Assembly: GCF_000420425.1 (NCBI RefSeq)
Contig: NZ_ATUX01000005.1
Span: 434,001 to 498,000, forward strand
Source of the DNA: Schaalia vaccimaxillae DSM 15804
GTDB lineage: Bacteria > Actinomycetota > Actinomycetes > Actinomycetales > Actinomycetaceae
Reading direction: 5' to 3'
Length of the DNA: 64,000 bases
Part shown: piece by piece, positions 40,111 through 50,290 of the stretch
How the letters are laid out: each line of letters starts with the position of its first letter
Position numbering within the stretch: position 1 is the stretch's first letter
Made by a program: the position numbers and the translations under genes
Notes under the pieces: generated by a model
Seen by the model: the letters and a program-made list of their open reading frames with translations, nothing else
Databases searched by the model: none
What the model was told of the DNA's origin: nothing

Positions 40111-41621
40111 TACAGCCAAATGCCCTGGTGTGCGTCAAAGACGCATCTTTTACATACTCCTCGGCTCAAGCCGCAGCTTCCTGGATGGGACACCAAAAGG
40201 ATCCAGTCCACTCGCCCGCACTCCTCGGACTCAACTTGACCGTCGAACCGGGGAAAGTCATTTTACTGTGCGGTCCATCGGGCTGCGGCAAGTCCACGGC
40301 CCTGCGGTTGATCAACGGCTTGGCGCCAGAGTTTCACTCGGGAACAGCCGAAGGAGACATTGTTGTAGCAGGGGTTGACGTGATCTCCCAAGGCATGGCG
40401 GCAGCCGGTGGAGTAACGACAACCGTGTTCCAGAACCCGCGCACCCAATTCTTTACCACCGACGTCATCTCCGAGCTTGCCTTTGCTAGAGAAAACAGGG
40501 GTGACGAAGCAGAAACAATTCTGGCTGACGTTCGTCAGGCCCTGGCCGAACTTGGTATCGCCCACCTGGAAAACCGGCCGCTGGTCGCGCTGTCAGGTGG
40601 CCAATTGCAACGCGTTGCCTGCGCTCAAGCCATTGCCAGTGCCACGCCAGTGGTTCTCATGGACGAACCCACCTCGAACCTGTCGCCGGCAGGGATTGGC
40701 AAACTTGCTGGCGTCATCAAGACACTTAAAGACCGAGGAGTCGCCCTCGTCATCGCTGAGCATCGACTCCACTTCCTCAACGGTATCGCTGATGAAGTTG
40801 TCCTGATCGAGCACGGACGCACGCGTAGGCGATGGAGCGGCGATGAATTCTTCGCACTGTCAGATGAAGAACGCAGGGCCTTAGGGCTTCGAACTCTACG
40901 CAGCGTCGACCTCCCTCAGCCACATCGCAGGCACGATGGTCAGAGGCCTAGCGTGGACGCAGCTCAGGCACGCGAAACAGGTGTGTGGGTTGAGCGGCTG
41001 CGATTTTCCTATGGGAAAAAACTCGTCCTCGACCTTGAAGATCTTGCCTTCCCAGCAGGCCAGGTCAGCGCCATTGTTGGACCCAATGGCGCCGGAAAAA
41101 CGACGCTTGCCCGTGTGCTTTCAGGACTTGCTAAGCCGCATAAGGGCAGTCGCATCTTCATTGACTCCAAGGTGGCGAATCGTTTAGCGAGGACGGCTTC
41201 GACCTCGTTCGTCATGCAAGATGTCGGCCGCCAGCTCTTTGCAGAAACAGTTCGACAAGACATCACTTTGGGCTCCGACCCACAGCACCTGTCAAGCAAG
41301 GACGTCGACGACCTGCTTGAACGTTTTGACCTGGCAGATGTCCAAGATCGACACCCCCTCACTCTCTCGGGTGGACAGCGGCAACGCTGCGCGATTGCGG
41401 CGGCCATTGCCAAGGGCGCGCGTATTCATATCTTCGACGAACCCACCTCAGGCGTTGACTATCGTCACCTGCGTGCCATTGCCGCGCACCTGCGTGAACT
41501 GGCTCAAAGCGGTTGCGTGGTCATCGTTATTACCCATGACGCTGAACTCATTGACGAATGTGCCGACGAGGTTCTAGTTCTTCGTGCTGTGACTACGACG
41601 GGGGGTGTAGAGTCCCGTTGA
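40104..41621 (+). CDS. ECF transporter ATPase with two fused ABC domains
   Basis: 505 residues containing both ATPase halves (EcfA and EcfA') in one chain. The first domain has Walker A GPSGCGKST, signature LSGGQLQR and Walker B VVLMDEP. The second has GPNGAGKTT, LSGGQRQR and IHIFDEP. ATG 40104 overlaps the EcfT stop; ATG 40092 is also possible. The last 48 bases overlap the convergent lacI gene. The fusion implies a dedicated (group I) ECF transporter for the adjacent S component. Confidence 0.92.
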   Translation: MVIQPNALVCVKDASFTYSSAQAAASWMGHQKDPVHSPALLGLNLTVEPGKVILLCGPSGCGKSTALRLINGLAPEFHSGTAEGDIVVAGVDVISQGMAAAGGVTTTVFQNPRTQFFTTDVISELAFARENRGDEAETILADVRQALAELGIAHLENRPLVALSGGQLQRVACAQAIASATPVVLMDEPTSNLSPAGIGKLAGVIKTLKDRGVALVIAEHRLHFLNGIADEVVLIEHGRTRRRWSGDEFFALSDEERRALGLRTLRSVDLPQPHRRHDGQRPSVDAAQARETGVWVERLRFSYGKKLVLDLEDLAFPAGQVSAIVGPNGAGKTTLARVLSGLAKPHKGSRIFIDSKVANRLARTASTSFVMQDVGRQLFAETVRQDITLGSDPQHLSSKDVDDLLERFDLADVQDRHPLTLSGGQRQRCAIAAAIAKGARIHIFDEPTSGVDYRHLRAIAAHLRELAQSGCVVIVITHDAELIDECADEVLVLRAVTTTGGVESR

Positions 41622-42617
41622 ACCGCGTATCAAAAGTTGGGAAGGGACCACTCTGCGTTGTATAGGAGCGGACGGATTCTCAATGCGTTCGAGGAGTAGA
41701 TCAACTAGAGAACGGCCGACGGTTTGGAAATCTTGATGAACCGTTGTCAGAGGTGGGACAGCGTATTCTGCGAGAGAGATTCCATCAAAACCTGCGATTG
41801 ATACCTCATCGGGAACGCGCCGTCCGGCCTCATTCAAGGCTCGGATTGCCCCAAATGCCATCTCGTCGTTGGCGCTGAAAATAGCAGTGATATCTGAGTG
41901 TCGTGAGAGCTGTTGCGCCGCGCAGTAGCCAGACTGTGCGCTCCAGTCGCCATAGATGATAGGCCCTGGTGTTATACCGGCTTCCTCAAGGGTCATTTTC
42001 CAGACATGCAGGCGTGTATCTGCCGATCTCGATTCTGATGGTCCTGCGATGTGAGCGATAGTGCGATGACCCTGCTCTAGAAGATGAGTGATCAGAAGTC
42101 GAGTCCCCTGGATTTGATCTGCTGTGACCGAGGGGAAGTCGTCGATGAGGCGGGAGTCGGATACGACTGTGGGGAGTGAGCGGGGGATGGACAACGAGCC
42201 GCTGGTGGCTGAACCAGCTTGAACGATGATGAGGCCGTCAATTGCCTGGTGGCTGAGGTGAGTGCTCGCTTCTTCAAGTGCAGATGTTTCTGGATGGGAT
42301 ACTTGGAGGAGATTGACGGAATAGTGGTGTTCTTCGGCTTGTGCTGCGATTCCTGCGGTGACGAGGTTTTCGCCTGTCCGTTCGAGATTTTGGGTAATGA
42401 CGCCGATCGTGTGGAAGGTGCCAGAGCGCAGTGCGCGTGCGGCACGGTTTGGTGCGTAGCCGAGCTGATTCATGGCGATCAGCACTCGTGAACGGGTGGA
42501 TTCCTTGACATTGGGAGCCTGGCGGGACACACGTGACACCGTTTGAGCGGAGACACCTGCTAATCGTGCGACATCTTCTATTGATGGAGCATGCCCTTGG
42601 GGCGGTGTGGGGGTCAT
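41574..42617 (-). CDS. LacI-family regulator of the beta-galactoside operon
   Basis: 347 residues. The N-terminal [20 protein letters not shown] is a LacI helix-turn-helix, with the hinge helix [10 protein letters not shown]. The C-terminal periplasmic-binding-like domain ([32 protein letters not shown]) should bind a galactoside or related sugar. ATG 42617 has TACTCT six bases upstream, suggesting a leaderless start. It is divergent from the ABC-lacZ operon, so it is the likely local repressor acting on the sites in the shared intergenic region. Confidence 0.9.
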   Translation of the reverse strand: MTPTPPQGHAPSIEDVARLAGVSAQTVSRVSRQAPNVKESTRSRVLIAMNQLGYAPNRAARALRSGTFHTIGVITQNLERTGENLVTAGIAAQAEEHHYSVNLLQVSHPETSALEEASTHLSHQAIDGLIIVQAGSATSGSLSIPRSLPTVVSDSRLIDDFPSVTADQIQGTRLLITHLLEQGHRTIAHIAGPSESRSADTRLHVWKMTLEEAGITPGPIIYGDWSAQSGYCAAQQLSRHSDITAIFSANDEMAFGAIRALNEAGRRVPDEVSIAGFDGISLAEYAVPPLTTVHQDFQTVGRSLVDLLLERIENPSAPIQRRVVPSQLLIRGSTGLYTPRRSHSTKN

Positions 42618-42651
42618 GATCTGAGAGTAGCAGATCAAGAATCTCCTACAG

Positions 42652-42669
42652 TTGATAACGTTGCCATAA
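42652..42669. promoter_or_regulatory. LacI-type operator candidate 1
   Basis: TTGATAACGTTGCCATAA is an imperfect palindrome centred on AACGTT, about 35 bases upstream of the lacI start. It shares the ACGTTGCCA half with the reversed copy at 42799. Confidence 0.55.
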
Positions 42670-42798
42670 TGCTTATGGTGATAGCCGATCAGCGAGTAGG
42701 TCTCCTATTTTTCTTGTAAAAAGAGCGATAAATCATTATTTACTGTTTATCAAAGTGTTATCTGAAAGCTTTAAATTAGGATTGATCATGATGTATTT

Positions 42799-42812
42799 TG
42801 GCAACGTAAACA
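42799..42812. promoter_or_regulatory. LacI-type operator candidate 2
   Basis: TGGCAACGTAAACA carries TGGCAACGT, the exact reverse complement of the half site at 42658-42666. It is about 100 bases upstream of the binding-protein gene. The spacing of about 145 bases between the sites could allow looping. Confidence 0.5.
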
Positions 42813-42903
42813 TTTTGGTGACGGTTGGCAGTTCCTCGGTGACAACGTGGTTGCCTGACTAGGACTAGCCGCCCGGCCAACAAACAGATCAAGGAGCTTG
42901 ACG

Positions 42904-44204
42904 ATGAGCATCTCGCGAAAAGCAATGTGTGCAATCAGTGCCGCTGCTTTATGTATGACGACCGCCGCATGTGGATCTAATGCGACCACCTCAGGGCAGA
43001 GCGCCACAGATGCGGGCGAAACCTTACGGTGTGGGCCTGGGATCCAGCTTTCAATATCTATGCCCTTGAAGAGGCAGAGAAGATCTACCAGAAAGAGCAT
43101 CCTGATTTCTCACTCAATATCGTCGAAACCCCGTGGGATGATCTTCAGCCGAAACTCACAACGATCGCTCAGGCCTCACAGATCGATCAGTTGCCGGACA
43201 TCTTCCTCATGCAGAACTACTCCTTCCAGAAAAATGTCACGAACTACCCGGATATTTTCTCGTCCTTCGAGGACGGCAAAGTTGACTTTTCACAGTTCCC
43301 CGAGTCTGTAGTCGCCTCTTCTGTCGTTGACGGAACCCACTACGGACTGCCTTTCGACTCCGGAACGGCAATTTCGGCTCTGCGTACCGATGTCCTCGAA
43401 GAAGCTGGGTACACGATTGCCGACTTCACCGACATCACGTGGGACGAGTACATCGCCAAAGGCAAGGACGTCCTGGCAAAAACGGGTAAGCCTCTGATGT
43501 CAACAATGGCGGGTAACTCCGACCTCGTCATGATGATGTTGCAGTCGGCTGGGCGAGGACTCTTTGACAAAGACGGAAATGCCACCATTGCCGACAACGA
43601 TGCTCTTATCGAAGTCTCGCGAATCTACAAAGAACTCATTGATACTGGTGTGCTCCAGATAGTCAACTCCTGGGATGAATACATCGGCTCCTTCGTCAAC
43701 GGCAATGTTGCTGGCACAATCAATGGAGTGTGGATCGCTGCTAGCATCCAAAAAGCTGAGGATCAATCCGGACACTGGGCCGTAACAAATCTCCCGTCAC
43801 TATCCAAACTTGACGGAGCTACTAACTACAGTGCCAACGGTGGCTCATCGTGGGCTATAAGCTCCAATGCGAATGTAGCTTTGGCTCAGGACTTCCTCGC
43901 GTCGACATTCGGTGGATCAGTCGAACTCTACGACACGATTCTGCCCCAAGCTGGTGCCATCGCTAACTGGATTCCTGCAGGTGACTCTCAGGTCTACGCG
44001 GAGCCGCAAGAATTCTTCGCAGGACAAAAGGTCTATTCCGAAGTTGTCGCATACGGTGCTCAAGTCCCGTCAGTGATTACCGGCGTTTATCACACCGAAG
44101 CAAGGGACGCCGTGAATACAGCACTCACACAGATCGCCTCAGGCGAGGACCCGGTCAAAGCATTCCAAGAGGCCCAATCAACCGTTGAATTTGCAATGCA
44201 GTGA
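42904..44204 (+). pseudogene. Sugar ABC transporter binding lipoprotein, frameshifted near codon 41
   Basis: The gene starts at ATG 42904 (AAGGAG seven bases upstream) with a lipoprotein signal ending TTAAC (Cys23). At about 43025-43029 the frame breaks: the signal peptide frame gives GETLRCGPGI, while the rest (VWAWDPAFNIYALEEAEKIY onward, to 44204) is in another frame. Adding one A to make TTAACG restores GETLTVWAWDP. The span is 1301 bases, one short of 434 codons. The mature part is a normal extracellular sugar-binding protein (family 1 type). As read, no exported protein would be made; a sequencing error is equally possible. Confidence 0.85.
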
Positions 44205-44210
44205 TAGCTT

Positions 44211-44249
44211 CGCGGAGTCGGCGTATCCGATATAGACGCCGACTCCGCG
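44211..44249 (+). terminator. Hairpin between binding protein and permease genes
   Basis: A perfect 14-bp stem (44211-44224 with 44236-44249) with an 11-base loop. Such structures in sugar ABC operons usually protect the binding-protein message or partly terminate it, giving more binding protein than permease. Confidence 0.6.
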
Positions 44250-44274
44250 TCGCTCCCCTTAATCGGAGGTCAGT

Positions 44275-45222
44275 ATGAAAGGGCGAAGCGACAAGCCCAC
44301 GATGAGGTTCACCAATAAAAAGGCAACCTCGCAGGCACAGTCCCCTATGCGGCGAGGACAAGCCCTGACGAGCTGGTCATTCCTCATTCCAGCCTCACTC
44401 CTCATTCTGTTCACGAGCTTTTCGCCAATGGCCGAGGCCTTCATTCTGTCTTTCAAAACCGGCAAAGGAACTCGGCTCCACTTCGCTGAGCCACTCTGGT
44501 CCAACTATCTGCGGCTCCTCAACGACGACATCTTCATAATGTCGCTGAAAAACACGATGATCTACCTCATGATCCAGGTCCCGATCATGCTCTTCATCGC
44601 ACTCGTACTAGCAGTTATTCTCAACCGCCCTGGCCTCAGATTCAAAGGACTCTGGAGAACAGCAATATTCCTTCCCTGTGCAGTCTCCTTAGTCTCCTAC
44701 TCCCTCGTATTTCGAACCCTGTTTGCCACCGATGGCTTCGTGAATGATCTTCTCGTGTCCTGGAACCTTATCGACACTCCGATCAACTGGCTTGGACAAG
44801 CCGGAACAGCCCGCATGGTCATCATTCTGGGGCTGTTGTGGCGGTGGACCGGCTACAACATGGTCTTCTATCTGGCAGGTCTACAGAACATCGATCCGTC
44901 CACCATCGAGGCGGCACGCATCGACGGAGCCAACCCGATCCAAATCTTCTGGCACATCATCATCCCGCAACTCAAACCGATCATTCTCTTGACAGCAATC
45001 ATGTCAACGAATGGAACGCTCCAGCTCTTTGACGAATCGTGGAACCTTACCAGAGGAGGCCCTGCCTACGGAACCATGACCATGTCGCACTACCTGTACG
45101 AGCTTTCCTTCCAGAAAAACCCCAACTTTGGTTATGCGGCTGCACTGTCATACGTCATCCTCATCCTCGTCGCAGTCCTCGCTCTCATTCAAATGAAAGT
45201 TGGTGATCGACGTGATTCATAA
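44275..45222 (+). CDS. Sugar ABC transporter permease (MalF type)
   Basis: 315 residues with six helices after a basic cytoplasmic N-terminus. The EAA loop is EAARIDGANPIQIFWHIIIP near residue 215-235, which contacts the ATPase. GGAGGT precedes ATG. It overlaps the start of the second permease. No ATPase is encoded here, so a shared MsiK-type ATPase elsewhere is expected, as is usual in actinobacteria. Confidence 0.93.
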   Translation: MKGRSDKPTMRFTNKKATSQAQSPMRRGQALTSWSFLIPASLLILFTSFSPMAEAFILSFKTGKGTRLHFAEPLWSNYLRLLNDDIFIMSLKNTMIYLMIQVPIMLFIALVLAVILNRPGLRFKGLWRTAIFLPCAVSLVSYSLVFRTLFATDGFVNDLLVSWNLIDTPINWLGQAGTARMVIILGLLWRWTGYNMVFYLAGLQNIDPSTIEAARIDGANPIQIFWHIIIPQLKPIILLTAIMSTNGTLQLFDESWNLTRGGPAYGTMTMSHYLYELSFQKNPNFGYAAALSYVILILVAVLALIQMKVGDRRDS

Positions 45223-46021
45223 AATTCGCCACGCTCCCGAGTACCTCTTCCTCGCCCTCACATCCGTCTTCTCCGTCTTTCCTCTCTACTTCATGGCGGT
45301 TTCGTCCACGAATTCCAGTCGCGAGGTGCTGTCAACAAAACTCACCCCAGGCACGCGACTCCTGGAAAACCTTGACACCCTCATGAAAACGCAAGACCTG
45401 GCGGGGGCTATGTGGCATTCGAGCCTCAACGCCATAGCCACAACGATCCTCGCGTTAGGCATTTGCTCGATCGCGGGGTACAGCTTCGAAATCTTTCATT
45501 CGCATACTAAAGACCGTCTTATGGGAATTTTGTTGGTTGCGATGATGATCCCACTGGCAGCAACGATGATTCCCTTGTTTCGGCTCTTTGCCAGAATCGG
45601 AATGGTTAACTCAACCTGGGCAGTCATTCTCCCAGCCATCTCGACTCCCGTCCTCATTTTGCTGTTCAGACAGTCATCACGATCTTTTCCTCACGAAATT
45701 CTTGAAGCAGCCCGGATCGACGGCCTGACGGAGTTGGCAATCTTCCTGAGGATCTACGTTCCCACGATGCGGTCGACTTACGCTGCCGCTGCTGTTATCA
45801 CTTTCATGACAGCGTGGAATAACTTCCTGTGGCCCAAGGTCATCCTTGTTGACAACGCCTATCAGACGATGCCAATGCTGGTCTCTAACCTATCTGCCGG
45901 ATATGTCACCGACTATGGGGTTCTCATGCTGGCAGTACTGATCGCGTCCCTTCCAGCAGTCATTGTCTTCTTGGTATTGCAACGCTCTTTCGCCAACGGA
46001 ATTACAGGAGCCGTCAAATGA
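45212..46021 (+). CDS. Sugar ABC transporter permease (MalG type)
   Basis: 269 residues with six helices. The EAA loop reads EAARIDGLTELAIFLRIYVP, and VFPLYFMAVSSTNSS is the typical first periplasmic segment. GTG 45212 follows GGTG at a reasonable distance; a TTG at 45200 is the alternative. Its stop overlaps the lacZ ATG (ATGA), so uptake and hydrolysis are translationally coupled. Confidence 0.92.
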   Translation: MIHKIRHAPEYLFLALTSVFSVFPLYFMAVSSTNSSREVLSTKLTPGTRLLENLDTLMKTQDLAGAMWHSSLNAIATTILALGICSIAGYSFEIFHSHTKDRLMGILLVAMMIPLAATMIPLFRLFARIGMVNSTWAVILPAISTPVLILLFRQSSRSFPHEILEAARIDGLTELAIFLRIYVPTMRSTYAAAAVITFMTAWNNFLWPKVILVDNAYQTMPMLVSNLSAGYVTDYGVLMLAVLIASLPAVIVFLVLQRSFANGITGAVK

Positions 46022-49000
46022 GACAGCAGCCCGATTCCTTTGACCCGGTAGTGGTGTCTGACCCGGAGATCTTTTCCATCAACCGTATGGCAGCCCATTC
46101 CGACCACTGTTGGTATGCCGATGAGGACGAGGCGGCTCGCTTCCAGTCCTCTTTCGTCACTGTTTTAGATGGGACGTGGAAATACCACCATGCATCGTGT
46201 CCGAGTGATCTTCCCGAAAACTTGGAACTGGCTTCGACCGACATTGCCTCATGGGAGGACATTGCCGTTCCAGGTCACATACAGCTCCAGGGATACGATC
46301 GCCCCCAATACGTCAACTATCAGTATCCGTGGGACGGACATGAAACCGTTGAAGCAGGGCAAGCCCCACGCCTGTACAACCCGATATCGACCTACGCGAC
46401 AAATGTGTATTTGCCTAGGCTCGGCATCGGAGAACGAATCTCTCTAGTTCTTGACGGAGCAGAGTCGGCTGTTGCCGTGTGGGTAGATGGAGTCTTTGTT
46501 GGCTACTCGACTGACTCTTTTACCCCTTCGGAGTTTGATGTCACGAACTTCGCGGATGGTTCGCACCACAGGCTCGTGTGCCGGGTTTGGAAGTGGAGCT
46601 CAGGTTCGTGGCTTGAAGATCACGATTTCTTCCGGTTCTCGGGTATTTTCCGATCTGTGCGCTTGTTGCGCCGGCCTCGTATCCATGTCGAAGATCTGGC
46701 CATCAACGTTCGGTTGAAACCAAACCTGGACACAGCGCAAGTGTCAATCGAGTGCACAGGGGCCGGAATGCACGAGGCCCGCATTCATGCCCATTTGACT
46801 GGCGTCGGAGATTTTCTCGAGGACGGGCGCAAGCTGGTCATTACCGTCACAGATCCGCATCTGTGGAGTGCTGAAGATCCTTATCTCTACCGAGCGATAG
46901 TCACGGTGGCTGACGAGAAGGGAGAAATTGTCGAAGTTATTACCCAAAACGTTGGTATTCGCAGTGTTGGCATTGAAGATGGTCTACTCCTGATCAACGG
47001 GCGACGCGCATTCCTCAAAGGGGTGAATCGTCATGAGTTTGGTCCCGGCGGGCGTGTCCCGGATGAGCAACTCCTTCTGGAAGATCTCAAAGCGCTCAAA
47101 CGTGTCGGAGTGAATGCCATCCGCGCCAGTCACTACCCGAACTCGTCGGCCTTCTATGACCTGTGCGATCGTCTCGGCTTCTACGTCATCGATGAGGCTT
47201 CGGTTGAAACACATGGAATGTGGGATCGAATCATCCGAGGACGAGCCAGCATCGAAGAAGCGATACCTGGCGATTCGTCGCGGTGGAGACCTGCTGTTCA
47301 AGACCGCTTGACCTCGATGGTACGTAGGGATCGTAACCACCCGAGCGTGATCCTCTGGTCACTTGGTAATGAATCTCTGGGGGGAAGTGTCTTCAAAGAC
47401 GTCGCCGACTATGTGCGCGGTATTGATTCTCGTCCTATTCACTACGAGGGCGTTCACTGGGATCCTCGCTATCCGGAGACGACTGACATTACCTCGCAGA
47501 TGTATACGAGTTCCAAAAAAGTCGAGCAATACCTGCGGCACAATGTCGATAAGCCGTTTATTCTGTGCGAGTTCGCTCATGCTATGGGGAATTCTTTCGG
47601 TGCGGTGGATCGCTATATCGATCTCATGAGGAAGATCCCGCACTTCCAAGGGGTCTTTGTCTGGGACTTCGCTGATCAAGCGCTGATGACGTATGACGAA
47701 GAAGGTCGCCCTTTCTGGGGCTATGGAGGGGATTTTGGCGAATCCCCACATGACGGCGACTTCTGCGGTAATGGACTGTTTTTCGCTGACCGCACCCCAA
47801 GTCCTCAGCTCCAGGCACTTAAAGCTATTTATCAGCCCCTCATCATTGGGATCGACCAGGGCGGTATTACTGTCGTCAATGAATTCGAAGTGACCAGAAC
47901 CAATATCTATCGCTGTGTGGTCAGTCTTGAACATCAAGGCACACTTCTTGAGCGTCATGACGTTGAGGTTGATATTGGCCCGACGGAATCTGTTCATTTG
48001 CCCCTCCCGTTTCAGCTACCTGAGACGCCGGGAGAATACGCAGTAGATGTGCGTTTTTTGAGAACACAGGCCTGCGAATGGGCGGAAGTCGGCACAGTCG
48101 TTGCGCGCCAGCAGCGTGTCGTGACGATCGGGCAGGAGTGTTCCAGGTTGAGCAAGATCGTGTCTTCAGCGTCGCTGCGGCCAGCGCCCATACTGGTGGA
48201 CTCTACACACAATATCGGTGTTCGGGGCGATGACTTTGAAGTGTTGTTCTCCCGGATTCATGGAGGAATTCAGTCGTATTTCAGTGGACAGTGGGGTCAT
48301 TCTTCACGCCAGCTTCTGAGGGGCATGCCCACAGTGAACATGTGGCATGCTCCAACATCGAATGAAAGAGGCTGGGGAGCTCCAATGATCGATGCCCAGT
48401 GGCTTGTTGCATCGAGATATTGGAAAGCTCGTGGAGATTTAGATCCGTTTTCAGTTCGCAGAGCAGATGATTGCGTCGAGGTCGAGTGGGTACTCGATCT
48501 TGGGTCGAATCCAACGTCGACGTGCCACATGCGTGCGCGCGTGTACGTCGATTCGACTCTGATCCTGTCGGCTCGTCTTGAAGCAGGAGAAGGCCTAGGG
48601 GATCCGCCAGAATTTGGCTTCCTTATTCCTGTCGATCCGCGACTGCGTCATTTGAAATGGTATGGCGAAGGACCTCAGGAAAGTGCAGTTGACCGTCGTA
48701 ACGGGGCCTTTCTTGGTGTATATGAAACTGATGTGGAATCTACGCTCACCCCATACTTACGTCCACAGGAATGTGGTTCTCGAACTGGTGTGAGGTGGGC
48801 GAGACTAACTGATGATGAGGGTTTTGGCATTGAGATTCTCTCCGATTCGACGATGGAGTTTTCCGCGTTGAAAGCCAGCCCTTTCGAAATCGAAAATGCA
48901 CAGCATCTCGACGAAATCGGGATTCACCGTAGGACATGGCTTCGTCCTGCACTCATGCGTCGAGGGGTTGGCGGGGACGACTCGTGGGGGGCGCAAGTAC

Positions 49001-49110
49001 ATGACGAATATCGACTTGCGGATGGTCCTCTGGACTTCACATGTGCGATGAGGATTATTCATCCGCAGAAGTACACAGGCATCCATGGCCCAGATCACGT
49101 TGCGAACTGA
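46018..49110 (+). CDS. lacZ: Beta-galactosidase (GH2, LacZ type)
   Basis: 1030 residues, the length and five-domain plan of LacZ. The acid/base is Glu452 in SLGNESLGG and the nucleophile Glu518 in LCEFAHAMGNS. GVNRHEFGPGGRVPDE, ASHYPNSSAFYDLCD and the later WGYGGDFGE are active-site segments. No signal peptide is present, so it is cytoplasmic and acts on galactosides imported by the coupled ABC permeases. The gene is somewhat less GC-rich than sdhAB or mdh, like the rest of this operon. Confidence 0.95.
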   Translation: MRQQPDSFDPVVVSDPEIFSINRMAAHSDHCWYADEDEAARFQSSFVTVLDGTWKYHHASCPSDLPENLELASTDIASWEDIAVPGHIQLQGYDRPQYVNYQYPWDGHETVEAGQAPRLYNPISTYATNVYLPRLGIGERISLVLDGAESAVAVWVDGVFVGYSTDSFTPSEFDVTNFADGSHHRLVCRVWKWSSGSWLEDHDFFRFSGIFRSVRLLRRPRIHVEDLAINVRLKPNLDTAQVSIECTGAGMHEARIHAHLTGVGDFLEDGRKLVITVTDPHLWSAEDPYLYRAIVTVADEKGEIVEVITQNVGIRSVGIEDGLLLINGRRAFLKGVNRHEFGPGGRVPDEQLLLEDLKALKRVGVNAIRASHYPNSSAFYDLCDRLGFYVIDEASVETHGMWDRIIRGRASIEEAIPGDSSRWRPAVQDRLTSMVRRDRNHPSVILWSLGNESLGGSVFKDVADYVRGIDSRPIHYEGVHWDPRYPETTDITSQMYTSSKKVEQYLRHNVDKPFILCEFAHAMGNSFGAVDRYIDLMRKIPHFQGVFVWDFADQALMTYDEEGRPFWGYGGDFGESPHDGDFCGNGLFFADRTPSPQLQALKAIYQPLIIGIDQGGITVVNEFEVTRTNIYRCVVSLEHQGTLLERHDVEVDIGPTESVHLPLPFQLPETPGEYAVDVRFLRTQACEWAEVGTVVARQQRVVTIGQECSRLSKIVSSASLRPAPILVDSTHNIGVRGDDFEVLFSRIHGGIQSYFSGQWGHSSRQLLRGMPTVNMWHAPTSNERGWGAPMIDAQWLVASRYWKARGDLDPFSVRRADDCVEVEWVLDLGSNPTSTCHMRARVYVDSTLILSARLEAGEGLGDPPEFGFLIPVDPRLRHLKWYGEGPQESAVDRRNGAFLGVYETDVESTLTPYLRPQECGSRTGVRWARLTDDEGFGIEILSDSTMEFSALKASPFEIENAQHLDEIGIHRRTWLRPALMRRGVGGDDSWGAQVHDEYRLADGPLDFTCAMRIIHPQKYTGIHGPDHVAN

Positions 49111-49174
49111 TGGTCAATTAGGACTGGTCTCCCTGCACAACACCCATGCGGGGCTTTAGGCTTGGGGTATGTGA

Positions 49175-50233
<1,059 letters not shown>

Positions 50234-50250
50234 TTGTCGATGGGCGTAAA

Positions 50251-50284
50251 AACGGCGGCGGCGAAAATCTGCGCCGCCGCCGTT
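50251..50284. terminator. Terminator between mdh and the convergent peptidase gene
   Basis: A perfect 13-bp GC-rich stem (50251-50263 with 50272-50284) with an eight-base loop. A serves-both position between convergent stops. Confidence 0.85.
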
Positions 50285-50290
50285 GCCGCA

